64,000 nucleotides of DNA from CAYSDH01 sp964429805 (GCA_964429805.1 CAYSDH010000008.1:1-64000); one strand, 5' to 3'. Counted from the first letter of the stretch, positions 17,114 through 26,233 are shown. Program-made: numbers and translations. The notes: a model not told the origin generated them from the letters alone.

Positions 17114-18829
17114 TTAGAATTTGATTCTGTAAATAATAGACAAGTCATTTAAGGCATACGGCTGCTGTATACCTCTGTTATCGTTATATAAATAACGTGA
17201 ATATTGGAAGTTAAGCATAGCGTTTTCGTTAAAATCGTATCTCAGTCCGAGTGCAGAGAGGTCTTCCTTAAACGAGACATCATAGGTGGTGAAGCCTATT
17301 AACTCACCGATTTGGTTTTCTCTACGCTCTAGTTCATTTCCTTCACTCTCAAGGGTTCTGTAGGCTGCAACAAACTTTAACCCGTCAACTATACCGATTT
17401 CTGTAGCGAGGTCAAGCACGGTGTTGCTCAGGTCAATACTCTCAAAATCAGAATCTCCACTACGTGTGGTGCTTTCTGAAGAATAACCAACAATGAGGTC
17501 AATTTGTCTTTCTGTTTCGAGCAACTGACCGATATGAATGTTAGTCTGACCGCTCATGACCATAAATTGCTTTAAATCAGCCGTACCCGAACCGATTACT
17601 TCTGAGGCAGAGATTAGATTAACGCCAACATCAATAAAATCGACTAACTCTTTAAAATCGGCAGTTACTGACATCGCACGTCTGTTAGGAGTCGCTTTGC
17701 CATAAGGTCTGAAGTTTCCATAACTCGGGTTGAAGGCCATGAGGCTATTGTTCAATCGAGTGTTGTAAAGCGAGGCATCTCTGATGATATCAAGCATGCC
17801 CAGTGATCTGAGTTCTTGCGTGTTTCCGATGCGAGAAAATGCTCTAGGCTGAGCGTTTACGTTGAGCCTGCGAGTTTGGGCGCCAATGCTTCTAAACTGC
17901 GGACCAACCTCGTTGTACCCAAGAGTAAACTGCATTTTCGAATCCTTGTTCTCTAGCTTGAATTCTATGTCAGAGAAATAGTCCTCTTTCGTCAACGTGT
18001 CTGTCTGAAGTATCTTCTCTTCATTTGAGATTCCAAATTCAGAATGGATGTGCCCTTTCCAATCGCTGATATCCTTGTGCACTCCAAACCCACCAGTGAT
18101 GACTGAGTTGTCATAACGGTCAGTGTTTGCTGAAGTACCTATCAAGTCAAACGCGTGCACATAGTTACCGTGAAAATCAAACATGTCGCTCTGCTTTAGC
18201 GAGACTCTTGCTCCCGTATACAGCTGCTCAAAAGCGGCAGTTTCAAATGTATTGAGGCGCATGGTAAACATGTTAAAGTCCATGCTCTCTATGTTCTTCT
18301 TGAACTTGAGCCCAAACTCACCTGTCACGCCTTGCTGTCTCCAGGTATTATTCTCGTCATAAAACAAGTCATAACGGTTCATCTCTCTCATCCACATAAA
18401 GGCCAGTTGCTCATTTTGAGAAAGCTCCTCATCAGGATTAAAAAAGGTGTACTCTGTCAGCTTATAGTTGACATCACCTAACTGGTATCTAAAAGCGTTA
18501 CCGATGACTCCTCTCAAATAGAGATTTCTAACATCAAAAGTCACTCCTGAATCCCAGAAACCTCCGTGGTCATTTCTAATCCTGATCTTTCCTTGAATGA
18601 AGATGTTTTCGGTCGGCTGAATGTTTGCCGCCAAGTCAAGCAAGGTATGACCACTCATCAGGGCATTAGCGGTCACTGTGTCGTTGAGTCCTCTCGCGTC
18701 ATAGGTGTCGGTCAAGAGAATGCTACGCGCATGGCCAGAAACCCATGTTTTTTTCACGTCCAATTCCTGTGCTGTGCCTGATATTCCAAGTAAGCAGCAT
18801 GCGATGATTATGTACTGTTTCATGTTCAT
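17114..18829 (-). CDS. Outer-membrane beta-barrel protein (porin-like), 571 residues
   Basis: A secreted protein (IIACCLLGISGTAQ signal) whose body is made of alternating amphipathic strands such as FIQGKIRIRNDHG, GLKFKKNIESMDFNMF and MQFTLGYNEVG, ending in a barrel-type C-terminus LNDLSIIYRIKF with terminal Phe. No plug or TonB box, so not a SusC protein; I would call it a porin-like barrel that could pass oligosaccharides. No named family recognised with confidence. It starts one base after the stop of the second barrel gene. Confidence 0.75.
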   Translation of the reverse strand: MNMKQYIIIACCLLGISGTAQELDVKKTWVSGHARSILLTDTYDARGLNDTVTANALMSGHTLLDLAANIQPTENIFIQGKIRIRNDHGGFWDSGVTFDVRNLYLRGVIGNAFRYQLGDVNYKLTEYTFFNPDEELSQNEQLAFMWMREMNRYDLFYDENNTWRQQGVTGEFGLKFKKNIESMDFNMFTMRLNTFETAAFEQLYTGARVSLKQSDMFDFHGNYVHAFDLIGTSANTDRYDNSVITGGFGVHKDISDWKGHIHSEFGISNEEKILQTDTLTKEDYFSDIEFKLENKDSKMQFTLGYNEVGPQFRSIGAQTRRLNVNAQPRAFSRIGNTQELRSLGMLDIIRDASLYNTRLNNSLMAFNPSYGNFRPYGKATPNRRAMSVTADFKELVDFIDVGVNLISASEVIGSGTADLKQFMVMSGQTNIHIGQLLETERQIDLIVGYSSESTTRSGDSDFESIDLSNTVLDLATEIGIVDGLKFVAAYRTLESEGNELERRENQIGELIGFTTYDVSFKEDLSALGLRYDFNENAMLNFQYSRYLYNDNRGIQQPYALNDLSIIYRIKF

Positions 18830-18830
18830 T

Positions 18831-20786
18831 TTAGAAGAATACTTTGATTTCTGCTAAGGTCTCAGTGCCTTTCGCTTGGTCTAATGAACAGGTGAAGTCT
18901 TGAAAGGCGACCCAACGATGTCTCAGATTAAACACCGAGTTCTTGCCTAGCGATAATTCGAAGCCTGTACCAAATCCGACCCCCTCTTGATTTCTGGGTC
19001 TGTCAGTGACAAGGTCTAAGTCAGTTTGACGATTACCCTTGACTTGCTCATAGCCGAAATAGTTTGACAGAATGAATGACGGTGAGAGAGAATAATACAA
19101 CTCAAACTCGGTAGACCATTGACGCAGATAGGCCGCATCTGTAGTCGGTAGCAAAATTTTAAAGTCTGGCTGCACTGTTCCGTATCGTCCTAAAAAGAAA
19201 AAGTACAGCTCTCTGTTTAGCAATGTAGTCTTGTACTTTGACTGCAGCTCCATGGTGGTGAAATGCTTGCGGTTAACGGCCACTCCATCTTCATCATCAC
19301 TGAGATTTACTGTCTCATAGGCATCTCTATACACTACTGAGTAGCGGTCATAAGGCCCAACATTGGGCGTAAAGTTCCAGCGCCAAAAACGCGATCGCGT
19401 CAACTGATTGACTGTGTGCGAAAAGGTGATGCTATTACTAATCGCTTCAATTTCTGCCGACACTCCATATCCTCCACCAATCACTAATTTTTTACCAATT
19501 TTTTTCTCCAGGTTCATGTTGAGCCCCGTTCTGTTGTTGGTCATCAGACCTATCGGTGTCATGGAACTGGCAAATGGAACGAGCACTCCGCCACTTCCGG
19601 CCACTGTGTTTGTGGCATTGGCTTCTTGGATAGATGTGTTCCAGAACTGTGCATTGTTATTAATGACACGTGGCGAGATTCTGAAATAATGAAACTCAAC
19701 TGGTGTATTGAGCGGTGTCTTCTTGAAGGTGAGCTTTGCATTGATGGCGCCTCCAAAACCTTCGTTTCTATCTTTTGCGTAGAATCGGCCTCCACCCCAC
19801 TCAAGGTGCATGTAGAAGTCTCTGGTATTATGATCTACCTCCATAGTATGGACGTTATATCCGACAGAGTGTTTGTTTAAGCTGTCTTCATACTGGCGAC
19901 TATTCCATGTGTTAAAAGCAACAAAACCCTTGTCTGTTTCATGCTTGATACGACCACCCATGGCCAGGTCAGGCGCAGTGCCTAGTCCACCATTCATTTG
20001 AGTTCTTCCGTATAAAAATGAAAAAGACATGTTGCCCGGCATGGACGAACCTTCAAGTATCAGTCCATGAAACGCCTGATTACCCCAACGCAAATCTTGC
20101 TGGATGGCACCCTCGGCAAAGAACTTGTTGTACCGGTCAGTAGGCCGCTTCTCGACTGGGTCCCACGGATTTCGCTCAAAAAGATTAAACCTGTTATACC
20201 CTCTAAATGAAGAGAACGTGAGGTCACTGAGGTAGTACCAATGCGTACCTCCCATATTTGCTGCGAATGAACCAATATCCGTAGCATACGTTCCTCTCAA
20301 ATTAATTCCAAGATTGAGCCCTAATCGTCCGCCAAGTCTGGTGGCGCTTAATGGGTCATACACAGGAGGTGTGAGCGAATCAACCACTTGTGCACCGTAA
20401 GACTCTCCGACTTGACCGTTTAAAAACTGAAACATGAACACGTCCATATTAAAGCTTGTGTTCTTTGATGGTCTACCGGCAATGTTCATCCACAGGTTGG
20501 GCAACTGCGTATCATCAGCAATGAAGAGACTGCGGTCAGTGGTGAACGCTTGTCCTTGATCTACTAAAAGATAGGGGTCACGCATGTCAGTATAGGTTCC
20601 AAAAAACCTGTAAAAACCACTGACTCCAAACTCTTTGAGTTTGAGCGGCTCTTGCTTTGGAAACAATCCGAGCATGTACTCCTGCCCGGGAGTTTCAAGA
20701 ACGGATGTCGTATCTGCTGGCTCTTGAGCTGAGCTGCTTACAAGACAAAGCAGCGAACAGAATATGGCTGTGACTAATCTTCTCAT
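18831..20786 (-). CDS. Outer-membrane beta-barrel protein, about 651 residues
   Basis: Signal peptide LVTAIFCSLLCLVSSSAQ, then a long strand-rich protein (GVSGFYRFFGTYTDM, LGLNLGINLRGTYAT, TTMELQSKYKTTLLNREL) with a Phe-Phe terminus (LAEIKVFF), typical of barrels. There is no TonB plug domain. The start ATG 20786 overlaps the symporter stop in ATGA, better than the upstream start at 20816. Together with the 571-residue barrel it takes the place where SusC/SusD normally sit in Bacteroidota glycan loci. Exact family unknown to me. Confidence 0.75.
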   Translation of the reverse strand: MRRLVTAIFCSLLCLVSSSAQEPADTTSVLETPGQEYMLGLFPKQEPLKLKEFGVSGFYRFFGTYTDMRDPYLLVDQGQAFTTDRSLFIADDTQLPNLWMNIAGRPSKNTSFNMDVFMFQFLNGQVGESYGAQVVDSLTPPVYDPLSATRLGGRLGLNLGINLRGTYATDIGSFAANMGGTHWYYLSDLTFSSFRGYNRFNLFERNPWDPVEKRPTDRYNKFFAEGAIQQDLRWGNQAFHGLILEGSSMPGNMSFSFLYGRTQMNGGLGTAPDLAMGGRIKHETDKGFVAFNTWNSRQYEDSLNKHSVGYNVHTMEVDHNTRDFYMHLEWGGGRFYAKDRNEGFGGAINAKLTFKKTPLNTPVEFHYFRISPRVINNNAQFWNTSIQEANATNTVAGSGGVLVPFASSMTPIGLMTNNRTGLNMNLEKKIGKKLVIGGGYGVSAEIEAISNSITFSHTVNQLTRSRFWRWNFTPNVGPYDRYSVVYRDAYETVNLSDDEDGVAVNRKHFTTMELQSKYKTTLLNRELYFFFLGRYGTVQPDFKILLPTTDAAYLRQWSTEFELYYSLSPSFILSNYFGYEQVKGNRQTDLDLVTDRPRNQEGVGFGTGFELSLGKNSVFNLRHRWVAFQDFTCSLDQAKGTETLAEIKVFF

Positions 20787-22408
20787 CTGAATACAATCCA
20801 AAGTATAATTACACAAACAACTAATAAGGCTGAAGCAATCTTTAAGGAAAGACTGCCTGCTTCTCCTTCAATCTGAACGGTAGAACCGCCAACGGTAATG
20901 GCGGATATTTTATCCAAATCTGGTTTTTCTGAAGCTCTGCTCACCGCAATCAAAACGAGTGAGCAGATAATGAACAATACAAGTGCGAAATACAAAAAGT
21001 TCATACCAACAAAGACTTGGAGCAATGACGGAAGACTCTCAGGGTTTACCCCTACTTCAAGCGCTAACCTCATGGCGCCAATGGCGGCACCTACAAGGAG
21101 TGCATATTTCGCTCCTTTCGCATTTAGTCTTCTGCTCATTATTCCAAAAAGGAAGACGGCAGCAATGGGTGGCGAGATATATGCCTGGATGGACTGGAGT
21201 TTTTGGAATAAACCTCCATCAATGTGCTTGAAAAGAGGAATCCATGCCATGCCTAAACCGATTAGCACAAGAGTAAATACTCGGCCGACAAATACGAGCT
21301 GACCTTCTCCAGCAGAAGGGTACCGTTTCTTATATATGTCGAGGGTAAAGAGTGTAGAACAAGAATTAAACACAGAGGACAAGGAACTCATCAAAGCCGC
21401 CATCACTGAGGCAACCATAATACCTTTTAAGCCATGAGGAAGCACATGCATGGTGAGTAATGGTAAGGCTGCATCATAGCCTCCTTCTTTGAAAGTAAAC
21501 ATGGGCTCAGGGCTTTGAGTTAAGGCAAAAGCCACGACACCGGGCACGATAAAAATAAATAGGGGTAATAACTTTAGATAGCCTGCCATGATTGACCCTT
21601 TTCTGGCATCATCTATTCCTTTGGCGGCAAGCACGCGTTGCACAATAACTTGATCAGTACACCAATACCAAATACCGAGAATGGGAGCACCGAGAAGAAT
21701 ACCTAACCAAGGGAAGTCTGGATCTGACAGCGGTCTCCATAAATCAAGATGATTGGTACTGACACGAGACACCATTTCACCCCAGCCTCCAACAGCATCA
21801 AGTCCAAACCATGTGACCGCAATACAACCGACAATCAGCACAATGGTCTGCATCAAATCTGTGTAGACTACTGCACGCAAACCACCGATAACTGTGTAGA
21901 GTCCAGTAAAAATTAATAGGGCGACTGCACTTGCCCAGAAATCAATTCCGATGAATGCTTCTAAAGCGATGCTTCCTGCAAAAATGATGAAGGACACCTT
22001 GGTTAAGATATACGCAGCAATAGACACCCAAGAGAGGTAACCTCTGGCCCACTTATCATACCTGCGCTCAAGAAACTCGGGCATGGTATGCACGCCAGAC
22101 TTCATGTAAAAGGGAACAAAGAACCAAGCCAACAGGATGAGAATTAACGAAGCAAGAAGTTCAAACTGTCCCGCCACAAAATCGCCACTCGCGCCTTGAC
22201 CGGCAAGACCAATTAAGTGCTCAGAACCAATATTACTCGCAAATAAAGATGCCCCAATGACAAACCAGCCCAGACTCTTTCCGCCCAGAAAATAATCTGA
22301 GGAATTTTCTCCATCCCTCTTTTTGTAGCTCCAATAGGTGATGGCAAAAATGATTAAGAAATATCCACCTATGACCGTGTAGTCTAGGTTATCTAGGATT
22401 TCATTCAT
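20783..22408 (-). CDS. Sodium/sugar symporter (SSS family)
   Basis: Inner-membrane transporter of the sodium:solute symporter family, SGLT-like branch, 541 residues with about 13-14 membrane segments. Diagnostic stretches are SSDYFLGGKSLGWFVIGASL, FASNIGSEHLIGLAGQGA, YTVIGGLRAVVYTDLMQ and GIWYWCTDQVIVQRVLAAK, all typical of sugar members. It would import the monosaccharide released by the operon's glycosidases with sodium. It starts 20 bases after the glycosidase stop and overlaps the barrel gene by four bases. Confidence 0.93.
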   Translation of the reverse strand: MNEILDNLDYTVIGGYFLIIFAITYWSYKKRDGENSSDYFLGGKSLGWFVIGASLFASNIGSEHLIGLAGQGASGDFVAGQFELLASLILILLAWFFVPFYMKSGVHTMPEFLERRYDKWARGYLSWVSIAAYILTKVSFIIFAGSIALEAFIGIDFWASAVALLIFTGLYTVIGGLRAVVYTDLMQTIVLIVGCIAVTWFGLDAVGGWGEMVSRVSTNHLDLWRPLSDPDFPWLGILLGAPILGIWYWCTDQVIVQRVLAAKGIDDARKGSIMAGYLKLLPLFIFIVPGVVAFALTQSPEPMFTFKEGGYDAALPLLTMHVLPHGLKGIMVASVMAALMSSLSSVFNSCSTLFTLDIYKKRYPSAGEGQLVFVGRVFTLVLIGLGMAWIPLFKHIDGGLFQKLQSIQAYISPPIAAVFLFGIMSRRLNAKGAKYALLVGAAIGAMRLALEVGVNPESLPSLLQVFVGMNFLYFALVLFIICSLVLIAVSRASEKPDLDKISAITVGGSTVQIEGEAGSLSLKIASALLVVCVIILWIVFR

Positions 22409-22428
22409 TGGGTTAATCCAAGTCTAGT

Positions 22429-23763
22429 TCAATCAATTGGTAAGTCGAGCGTGCGTGTTTTAAACTCAACAGTTCTGGCTTGCTCTGCCTGCGCTGGTCG
22501 TGGTAATGCGTAAAACGGGATGTTGGCGGCCGCAAAGTGCTCCTTTCCGTCATACACAAATACGTAAAGCCTGTATGGCCCTTCTCTTTTTGGAACACGG
22601 AATTTGGCTCCCGTCTTTCCAGATTTTTTCAACCCACAGTTGACCATCGAAGGCTGACCTTCTGCATCACCTCCAGACTTTTTGTCTGTGCTCTCTGGTC
22701 TTACTGCCCATCTTATACTGAGGCGATCTCCGTCTTTGTCTGTGACCGCAACCTGAGCGCTCACCACATCTTGTGCTGTGAGGTAAATGTTTTCTGAGGC
22801 CTTTTTTCCATCGAGCGTGATAGACTCTAAAGTAGGTGCAGAATTAGAAGGCTCATTGCCCCAACATCGACTTATGGCATCTACTGCTTCACTCGACTCT
22901 CCATCTTTTGTAAAGAGTCCATACCACGTACTGGTGGTCTCTTGCTTTTGTCCCCACAAGAATGCGTACGAACCAATGCAAAACTCAGGGTCACCGGCAA
23001 TGTGCTCCGTATACCTTGTGGTGAAGGATGCGGCCTTCTCCTTACTTGTCTGTTCTATTGGTATACCAAACTCTGTGTTGGGCGACTCCCAGTGTCCGTT
23101 GACACCCCACTCGGTAATCATGTACGGTCCGTTCCAACCAAACTTATTGATGTTGCCCTTCACTTTTCCGATGTCGCCATATGTATTGACACAGTATATA
23201 TCAATGTCTGGCGCTTTCTCCAGAATTAACTCGACCTCTTTGGCATCAAGGCCTGCAGTCACTGTAGATGTTGGATGGTTAGGATCAATTTCGTGAATCA
23301 TTTTAGCAATGTCTTGCACGGCATCCCACACGTTTGTGTTGCTGTAATTTAGATCCACCTCATTTCCGACACCCCACATCAACAAGGCCGGATGATCTTT
23401 AAATCTCTCTACTACTTTTCTAAATCCTTCAAGCTGTTTTCTAACGGCCAGCTTATTGTCATAATCAAAACCGTGGCGCTCATGCTGCACCCAAAGACCG
23501 AGCATTACCGTGATTCCTTTTGACTCTGCTTCATCAAGAATCTCTTGAGCGTTTTCGGCACCCCAAGTTCGAATAGAGTTCCCTCCTATTTCGAGTAATT
23601 TATCTAGGTACACATGACCACCTCCGCCTTTAACGAAGTATGGTTGGCCACCTCTATACATCTGCCATTTATCGGCCTCCTTTTTCACTTCCACTTTGAC
23701 AACTTGAGTGTGGGCAGATAAAAAACTGATTAGAAAAGCGACTGTGAGTGCGGTTAATCTCAT
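22429..23763 (-). CDS. Clan GH-A glycosidase (GH2-type TIM barrel)
   Basis: Secreted 444-residue retaining glycosidase. After the signal peptide (VAFLISFLSAHTQ), residues 40-310 form a GH2-C/GH5-like TIM barrel: GGNSIRTWGAEN, GVGNEVD with the acid/base Glu135, and MITEWGVNGHW with the nucleophile Glu218. The C-terminal 130 residues (from SAPTLESITLDGKK) form an Ig-like domain that reads KDGDRLSIRWAV. Precise family and substrate are not certain; a beta-glucanase would suit the GH3 neighbour. Its start overlaps the regulator stop by four bases. Confidence 0.85.
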   Translation of the reverse strand: MRLTALTVAFLISFLSAHTQVVKVEVKKEADKWQMYRGGQPYFVKGGGGHVYLDKLLEIGGNSIRTWGAENAQEILDEAESKGITVMLGLWVQHERHGFDYDNKLAVRKQLEGFRKVVERFKDHPALLMWGVGNEVDLNYSNTNVWDAVQDIAKMIHEIDPNHPTSTVTAGLDAKEVELILEKAPDIDIYCVNTYGDIGKVKGNINKFGWNGPYMITEWGVNGHWESPNTEFGIPIEQTSKEKAASFTTRYTEHIAGDPEFCIGSYAFLWGQKQETTSTWYGLFTKDGESSEAVDAISRCWGNEPSNSAPTLESITLDGKKASENIYLTAQDVVSAQVAVTDKDGDRLSIRWAVRPESTDKKSGGDAEGQPSMVNCGLKKSGKTGAKFRVPKREGPYRLYVFVYDGKEHFAAANIPFYALPRPAQAEQARTVEFKTRTLDLPID

Positions 23764-24485
23764 ATTTCAAATGTTGTGTCTTGCGTCACTTCTTGATTTA
23801 ACTTGTAGAGTTTTGCTGGTCTGTGCGACACATTAACTCTTGATTCTTCTAAAGGAATCAACGCTTTAGTGGACAGAATCTTCTTTCTGAAATTCCCTTT
23901 GTCAAACTTCTTGTCAAGCACTTGCTCATAAAGCACCTGTATGTCGTTGAGGGTAAATTTTGCTGGCAGCATCTCAAATCCAATTGGACGCATGCGCATA
24001 CGCTCGCGAAACTTCTCAAGCGTGTTTTCCAAAATACTTTTGTGGTCAAAGGCCAACTCTGGAATGGCGGTCACATCGTGCCACTCCAGCTGATCAGCCC
24101 ATGAGGAGGCCTGAGGATTATAATCCTGGATTTTGACTAAGGCATAATAAGATACCGTAATCACACGTCCGGTCGGGTGACGATTGACCCTACCAAAGGC
24201 ATGCATTTGTTCTATAAACAGATTGTCTATACCTGTAAGGTCTTTAAGTACTCGAGACGAGGCATCATCGAGATTCTCATCGGGGTACATGAGGTCACCT
24301 GGCAGGGCCCACTTGCCGATAAAGGGCTCAGCTCCACGCTGAATAAGAAGTACCTTAAGAGACTCCCCGTCAAATCCGAAAATGGCGCAATCTACAGAGA
24401 GAGCACAGGTGAAGAAATCATCTATAGGTATGGAATAACCGTAGTCCCGCACTCCATTAACTTGGTTCTTGTCTGTTTTATGCAT
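23760..24485 (-). CDS. Nudix-family (NrtR/AraR-type) transcriptional regulator
   Basis: A 241-residue regulator: a Nudix domain (about 25-155) plus a winged helix-turn-helix C-terminus (LNDIQVLYEQVLDKKFDKGN, FRKKILSTK). The Nudix box is degenerate: from G63 the catalytic glutamates of the REUxEE core are replaced (RVLKDLTGI, 78-86), so it should sense a ligand rather than hydrolyse one, as in the NrtR and AraR sugar or nicotinamide regulators. First gene of the eight-gene operon, hence probably autoregulated. The intergenic region to the divergent gene holds a strong palindrome. Confidence 0.88.
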   Translation of the reverse strand: MHKTDKNQVNGVRDYGYSIPIDDFFTCALSVDCAIFGFDGESLKVLLIQRGAEPFIGKWALPGDLMYPDENLDDASSRVLKDLTGIDNLFIEQMHAFGRVNRHPTGRVITVSYYALVKIQDYNPQASSWADQLEWHDVTAIPELAFDHKSILENTLEKFRERMRMRPIGFEMLPAKFTLNDIQVLYEQVLDKKFDKGNFRKKILSTKALIPLEESRVNVSHRPAKLYKLNQEVTQDTTFEI

Positions 24486-24511
24486 CCGTCAAATATTGGG
24501 TCTTTCAAGAC

Positions 24512-24555
24512 AAATATAGTGTATTAATCAACTTATAGTAAGATGTACTATATTT
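24512..24555. promoter_or_regulatory. Palindromic operator candidate of the Nudix regulator
   Basis: TATAGTA (24534-24540), spacer AGATG, TACTATA (24546-24552) form a perfect 19-base palindrome. A further AAATATAGT (24512-24520) is the reverse complement of ACTATATTT (24547-24555), and TACTAT recurs at 24564-24569. The region lies between the regulator start (24485) and the divergent secreted gene (24592), where a shared operator is expected. Confidence 0.6.
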
Positions 24556-24565
24556 AAAGAGAATA

Positions 24566-24573
24566 CTATCTTT
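24566..24573 (+). promoter_or_regulatory. -7-like element before the divergent secreted gene
   Basis: TATCTTTA matches TAnnTTTG except for the last base and lies 18 bases before ATG 24592; it abuts the palindrome, so a bound regulator would overlap the promoter. Confidence 0.35.
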
Positions 24574-24591
24574 ACAAAAAAATTGAATCCA

Positions 24592-25590
24592 ATGAAAAAG
24601 TCAATACTTGCCCTCACAGCTTTATTTGCATGCACGCTAGCCTTTGCTCAAAACAATGTCACTTTCCAAGTAGATATGAGTGAATACACAGGTCCAGCAT
24701 TCACGATGGTTAACCTCAATGGTGGTTTTAATGGATGGTGTGGAGAATGTGCCATTATGGAAGATTTGGATAATGACATGGTCTATGAGTTAACGGTAGA
24801 AGACCTACCAGAAGGACCGATAGAATACAAGTTTACTACTGACGGGTGGACGAATGAAGAGGTTTTTAACCCTGGTGGAACCTGCACGCAGACTACTGGT
24901 CAATTTACCAACCGTATTCATCAAGTAACAGGAGATGAGACGCTACCTGTGGTATGCTGGAATAGCTGTGACGCCTGTGGTGCACCTCCAACTTCAGCTA
25001 ACGTTACGTTTCAAGTAGACATGTCAGAGTACGCTGGTGCTTACACCACTGTAAACCTTAACGGTACTTTTAATGGCTGGTGCGGTGAGTGCGCGCCTAT
25101 GGCTGACGATAATGGAGATTTGATTTACTCAATAGTAGTGAACGTGCCAGTTGACACAATCGAGTATAAGTTTACTGTTGACGGATGGACAGATGAGGAG
25201 ATGCTGACTCCAGGTTCAGACTGTACTGTTTCTGTAGATGTATTCACCAACAGATTTTTTGTTCCATCAGAAGATGTTGAGCTTGATGTGGTATGTTGGA
25301 ATGACTGCGCTGCGTGCGGCACAGTGATAGACAACATAGACGAGTTAAGTCTTAATGATGTAATGACTGTTTCAAACAACGGAACATATATGACTTGTGC
25401 GCTCAAAGATGAAAGCCTTGTCAATGAGCAATTGATGATTTTTGATGCTCAGGGTAAAATCATTTTATCAGAGAATCTAGTCAACATGACTACAAATCTT
25501 GACATCTCCACGCTGAGCGAGGGAGTCTACATGCTAATGATGGCGACTGAGTCAGGAAGAATTTCCGACCGCATTGTCATCATGAGATAA
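24592..25590 (+). CDS. Secreted protein with two CBM20/48-like repeats and T9SS tail
   Basis: A 332-residue secreted protein. Signal peptide LALTALFACTLAFAQ; then two repeats of about 115 residues opening VTFQVDMSEYTGP and VTFQVDMSEYAGA. Each continues as VNLNG-FNGWCGEC, IEYKFT-DGWT-EE and CWN-C-ACG, a starch/glycogen-binding-like beta-sandwich with extra Cys pairs. The last 75 residues (ISTLSEGVYMLMM, ISDRIVIMR) are a type IX sorting tail. No catalytic domain is present, so it probably binds glycan at the cell surface. ATG 24592 is preferred over 24583 as it directly starts the signal peptide. Its end overlaps the convergent DUF4126 gene by 39 bases. Confidence 0.82.
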   Translation: MKKSILALTALFACTLAFAQNNVTFQVDMSEYTGPAFTMVNLNGGFNGWCGECAIMEDLDNDMVYELTVEDLPEGPIEYKFTTDGWTNEEVFNPGGTCTQTTGQFTNRIHQVTGDETLPVVCWNSCDACGAPPTSANVTFQVDMSEYAGAYTTVNLNGTFNGWCGECAPMADDNGDLIYSIVVNVPVDTIEYKFTVDGWTDEEMLTPGSDCTVSVDVFTNRFFVPSEDVELDVVCWNDCAACGTVIDNIDELSLNDVMTVSNNGTYMTCALKDESLVNEQLMIFDAQGKIILSENLVNMTTNLDISTLSEGVYMLMMATESGRISDRIVIMR

Positions 25591-26166
25591 GGAGGTGACC
25601 TTCTTTCTTCTAATTCTGCGTATTACTCTGTAGGTCACAAACAAGATGACCAACACGGCTAGAATGGCGAGCACTGGTATAAACACTGCCAATGCTGTCA
25701 TTCCGACCGAGGCTCCGGTTTCTACTGTACTTATTATTGGATTAGCTATACCTCCGGTGGTGGCGGTCGATGCTACTCTGGTCACTGCCGAGGAGCCCTT
25801 GATAAGTCCTGCCACTCCTCCTCCTGCTATAAGGGCAATGGTCCACTGAAGAAGTGGCTCCATCTCAACCATGGTGCTAAAGGAAATAAGTGTACCCGCT
25901 GCGGCCGCAAGAGGCACGGCAATAGTATCAAGGAGATTGTCTACAAACGGAATGTAATAGGCAAATACTTCAATGACACTTGCTACTCCAAATGTGATTA
26001 GTGCAGGCAAGTCACCGAGCCAGGTAAAGCTGTCAGAAAAATTTTCAATGCCTATACCGAAGTAAGAAAGAAGACTTACGCCAAATAAAGGAATGAAGAC
26101 TCTGAAACCGCAGGCCGCTGCCAATCCGATTCCAAGTGCGATAGATAATATTAGTTCAAAAGTCAT
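25552..26166 (-). CDS. DUF4126 membrane protein
   Basis: A 204-residue integral membrane protein of the DUF4126 family, function unknown. It has the family N-terminus ILSIALGIGLAAACGFRVF, hydrophobic segments near 75-95, 110-130 and 150-180, a Gly/Ala-rich centre (GGGVAGLIKGSSAVTR), and a basic C-terminus (RRIRRKKV). The stop lies inside the 3-prime end of the divergent-strand secreted gene. Its upstream region is interrupted by a 10-N gap, so the promoter cannot be read. Confidence 0.88.
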   Translation of the reverse strand: MTFELILSIALGIGLAAACGFRVFIPLFGVSLLSYFGIGIENFSDSFTWLGDLPALITFGVASVIEVFAYYIPFVDNLLDTIAVPLAAAAGTLISFSTMVEMEPLLQWTIALIAGGGVAGLIKGSSAVTRVASTATTGGIANPIISTVETGASVGMTALAVFIPVLAILAVLVILFVTYRVIRRIRRKKVTSLSHDDNAVGNSS

Positions 26167-26190
26167 TTCTCAATTTTAGTTTAGTACGAT

Positions 26191-26200
26191 NNNNNNNNNN
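26191..26200. other. Assembly gap, 10 N
   Basis: Ten-base placeholder between the DUF4126 gene and the terminator of the next minus-strand gene; no coding sequence is affected. Confidence 0.95.
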
Positions 26201-26233
26201 GCTACAATTTAGACAGTTTTCAGCCGCTTTGTC

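Noticed and set aside
22787..23296. Plus-strand frame of 169 codons opposite the clan-A glycosidase
   Set aside because: Shadow of a gene with clear catalytic motifs; no start context or domain of its own.
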